From the NCBI GenBank assembly GCA_937980285.1, contig CALJQI010000204.1, positions 1-7,469 of the forward strand: a DNA stretch of 7,469 nt, in the 5' to 3' direction. The notes beneath the pieces are model-generated. The model was given only the letters and a program-made list of their open reading frames with translations. It did not search any database and was not told where the DNA came from. Below are positions 6,360-7,469 of the stretch, piece by piece. Within the stretch, counting starts at the first letter, position 1. Every line of letters starts with the position of its first letter. The translations under genes were made by a program, and so were the position numbers. This stretch comes from an uncultured Gammaproteobacteria bacterium. GTDB lineage: Bacteria > Pseudomonadota > Gammaproteobacteria > GCA-001735895.

Positions 6360-6595
6360 GAAGCGAAACAATCTTTCGAAACCGCGAAGATTCTGCAAGA
6401 TTGCTTCAATGAAAAATCATCGAGCAGGAAGCCGGTTTACTGAATCCAACCGAAGAATTCGTAAATCTATCAAAAGCCTGCCGGGCGATAGATTGATCAA
6501 GCGATACATTTTATCTATGGATCGCACTGTGCTACGCATCACATGCAAAACCATGATCTCAACTATACTCAAATGTCCAATAGGGCTGTATTTGG
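6360..6595 (+). repeat. Cluster of four inverted repeats; possible structured leader RNA of the FimV-like gene
   Basis: There are four successive potential hairpins in AT-rich DNA. (1) CAATCTT (6369-6375) pairs with AAGATTG (6397-6403), extended across a bulge by GAAG (6360-6363) with CTTC (6404-6407). (2) AATCTATC (6464-6471) pairs with GATAGATT (6487-6494), loop 15. (3) GCGATACAT (6501-6509) pairs with ATGGATCGC (6517-6525), one mismatch, loop 7. (4) CCAATA (6577-6582) pairs with TATTTGG (6589-6595), one bulge. They do not match any riboswitch I know. A structured 5' leader is possible, and chance pairing in AT-rich DNA is the alternative. Confidence 0.3.
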
Positions 6596-6651
6596 TTTGT
6601 GAAAGTACGCATCACCAAAAAAATGTGCCCGCTTTGAGTCAGATATTTATC

Positions 6652-7469
6652 GTGAATAACAAGCGCTACCTGCCTTTTCTGGTGTCTTTGCTGTGCACTC
6701 CGGTGGCGGCAGTGGAACTGGGGACGCTGGACTACAAATCTTATTTATACCAGCCGCTCGAAGCGAAGCTGGCATTGCACGATGTCGACGATCTCGAACT
6801 CGCCGATCTGCGCTTCAGCCTGGCGGATCGCGCAACCTACAAGCGCCATCGCCTGCGCCCGCCCTTCGACCCGGGGGCGGTGAAAATCGAGATCGTGGCC
6901 ACCGATAGCGGCGACTTCGAGTTGCATCTCAGGTCGCGCGAGCGGATGACGCAGCCCATCGTCGATATTCTGATCGAGGTGCAGGCGCGCCAGGGCCGCA
7001 TCCTGCGCCACTACACGCTGTTGTTCGACCCGCCCGGGATTCGCCCATTGGCCAGATCTCCAGCCGCGGAAAGCGGCGCGCCGGCGACAACCACGGCGCA
7101 GCAGGTGCCGGGCGGCGCCGCAAGCGGGTCCTCGGGCGGCATATCCCGGCTCACGCAAACAGCGGCCACCCCCGCGCAAGCGCCCAGGGCCTCGAAAACC
7201 TCGCTTCCCGCCGAGCATACGGTGAGGGTCAGGGGAATGAGCATCTCGCTGATCGCGGAAAACTCGGCGCTGTATCCGGAATATTCCGTATACCAGATCA
7301 TGCGGGCGTTTTATCTGACCAACAGGGACGCCTTCGTCAACGGCAATATCGACAGGTTGATCTACGACAGCCACCTGGTCGTACCGATGGAAAGCCTTGT
7401 CGCCGAGGTGCCGCGACGACAGGCGATTCGATTCGTGTCTTCAGTTTCGCGCGATAATCCCGCTACGGA
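6652..7469 (+). CDS. FimV/HubP-family polar hub protein, N-terminal part (3' end outside window)
   Basis: This gives 272 codons from GTG, open at the window edge. Residues 1-20 look like a signal peptide (NNKR, a hydrophobic core YLPFLVSLLCTPVA, a VAA cleavage site). Residues 21-128 match the FimV N-terminal periplasmic domain: LGTLDYKSYLYQPLEAKL, then a strand-rich stretch ending HYTLLFDPPG. Residues 131-186 are an Ala/Gly/Ser/Pro/Thr linker. Residues 188-246 correspond to the LysM segment plus the FimV core motif (YSVYQIMRAFYLTNRDAF, then VNGNIDRL and VVP). FimV/HubP proteins bind peptidoglycan at the pole and, through a cytoplasmic C-terminal part not seen here, organise type IV pili, flagella or chromosome-partition proteins. 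The glycine-aspartate-threonine turn typical of LysM is missing. GTG 6652 is chosen because it places the signal peptide at the N-terminus. The frame stays open upstream to 6334 (ATG 6352, GTG 6625, TTG 6634), and the ribosome site is weak, so the start is less sure than the family. The upstream neighbour is not asd, the usual fimV neighbour in Pseudomonas. Confidence 0.85.
   Translation, partial: MNNKRYLPFLVSLLCTPVAAVELGTLDYKSYLYQPLEAKLALHDVDDLELADLRFSLADRATYKRHRLRPPFDPGAVKIEIVATDSGDFELHLRSRERMTQPIVDILIEVQARQGRILRHYTLLFDPPGIRPLARSPAAESGAPATTTAQQVPGGAASGSSGGISRLTQTAATPAQAPRASKTSLPAEHTVRVRGMSISLIAENSALYPEYSVYQIMRAFYLTNRDAFVNGNIDRLIYDSHLVVPMESLVAEVPRRQAIRFVSSVSRDNPAT

Larger units (their letters stand above)
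6178..6651. other. 474-nt intergenic region upstream of the FimV-like gene
   Basis: No complete gene is supported here. The first 100 nt contain protein-like sequence in the -1 frame of the antiporter gene (open to TGA 6279-6281) but no start codon. An imperfect two-part inverted repeat lies at 6246-6308. From 6334 onward the + frame of the FimV-like gene is open without a stop, and this AT-rich stretch carries four further inverted repeats (6360-6595). A TATACT at 6564-6569 could be a -10 box but has no -35 partner. No intrinsic terminator for the antiporter gene is visible. Confidence 0.65.

Noticed and set aside
6360..6595. Known riboswitch, such as cyclic-di-GMP, before the FimV-like gene
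   Set aside because: No conserved core of any riboswitch class I know could be found in the leader.
6745..7374. 209-codon - strand frame opposite the FimV-like gene
   Set aside because: Long antisense frames are common opposite GC-rich genes; the + strand product has a signal peptide and FimV motifs, this one has none.
1..7469. CRISPR array, tRNA, rRNA, insertion sequence or phage genes
   Set aside because: No regularly spaced repeats, cloverleaf-like segments, transposase motifs or terminal inverted repeats with target duplications were seen.

Overview
The window suggests a gammaproteobacterium. It ends in the first 272 codons of a FimV/HubP-type polar hub protein, a family largely confined to that class. 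The genes at both ends are GC-rich. No ribosomal or other taxonomic marker is present, so the genus cannot be named. All five clear protein-coding genes and the partial gene at the left edge lie on the + strand.

Bases 1-3296 hold a tight cluster. It runs from the C-terminal half of a RidA-family protein, to a small EthD-domain protein (gap 19 nt), to a full-length aldehyde:ferredoxin oxidoreductase (AOR) family protein (gap 21 nt), to a LysR-type regulator starting at TTG (gap 58 nt). The AOR protein should carry a tungsten or molybdenum bis-pterin cofactor and a 4Fe-4S cluster. RidA proteins hydrolyse reactive enamines/imines and EthD proteins are small dimeric alpha-beta barrels that accompany catabolic enzymes. 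The set therefore reads as a regulated catabolic operon whose substrate cannot be told from sequence.

Bases 3297-3636 are non-coding or nearly so and turn AT-rich toward the right. They hold a plausible sigma70 promoter with a 12-bp perfect palindrome inside its spacer, and a possible 35-residue ORF on the - strand. Bases 3637-6177 encode an 846-residue CPA1-family Na+(K+)/H+ antiporter. A long cytosolic helical region and a C-terminal cyclic-nucleotide-binding domain follow its membrane part. The layout recalls plant SOS1 and animal sperm NHE: ion exchange that could be gated by a cyclic nucleotide. The gene is less GC-rich than its neighbours and stands alone.

Bases 6178-6651 form a 474-nt gap with several inverted repeats, concentrated in the AT-rich part before the FimV-like gene. 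That gene (GTG at 6652) has a signal peptide, the FimV N-terminal periplasmic domain, a low-complexity linker and a degenerate LysM-like segment, and it runs off the window. Its reading frame is also open for 318 nt upstream of the chosen start. I saw no tRNA, rRNA, CRISPR array, transposase or convincing intrinsic terminator.
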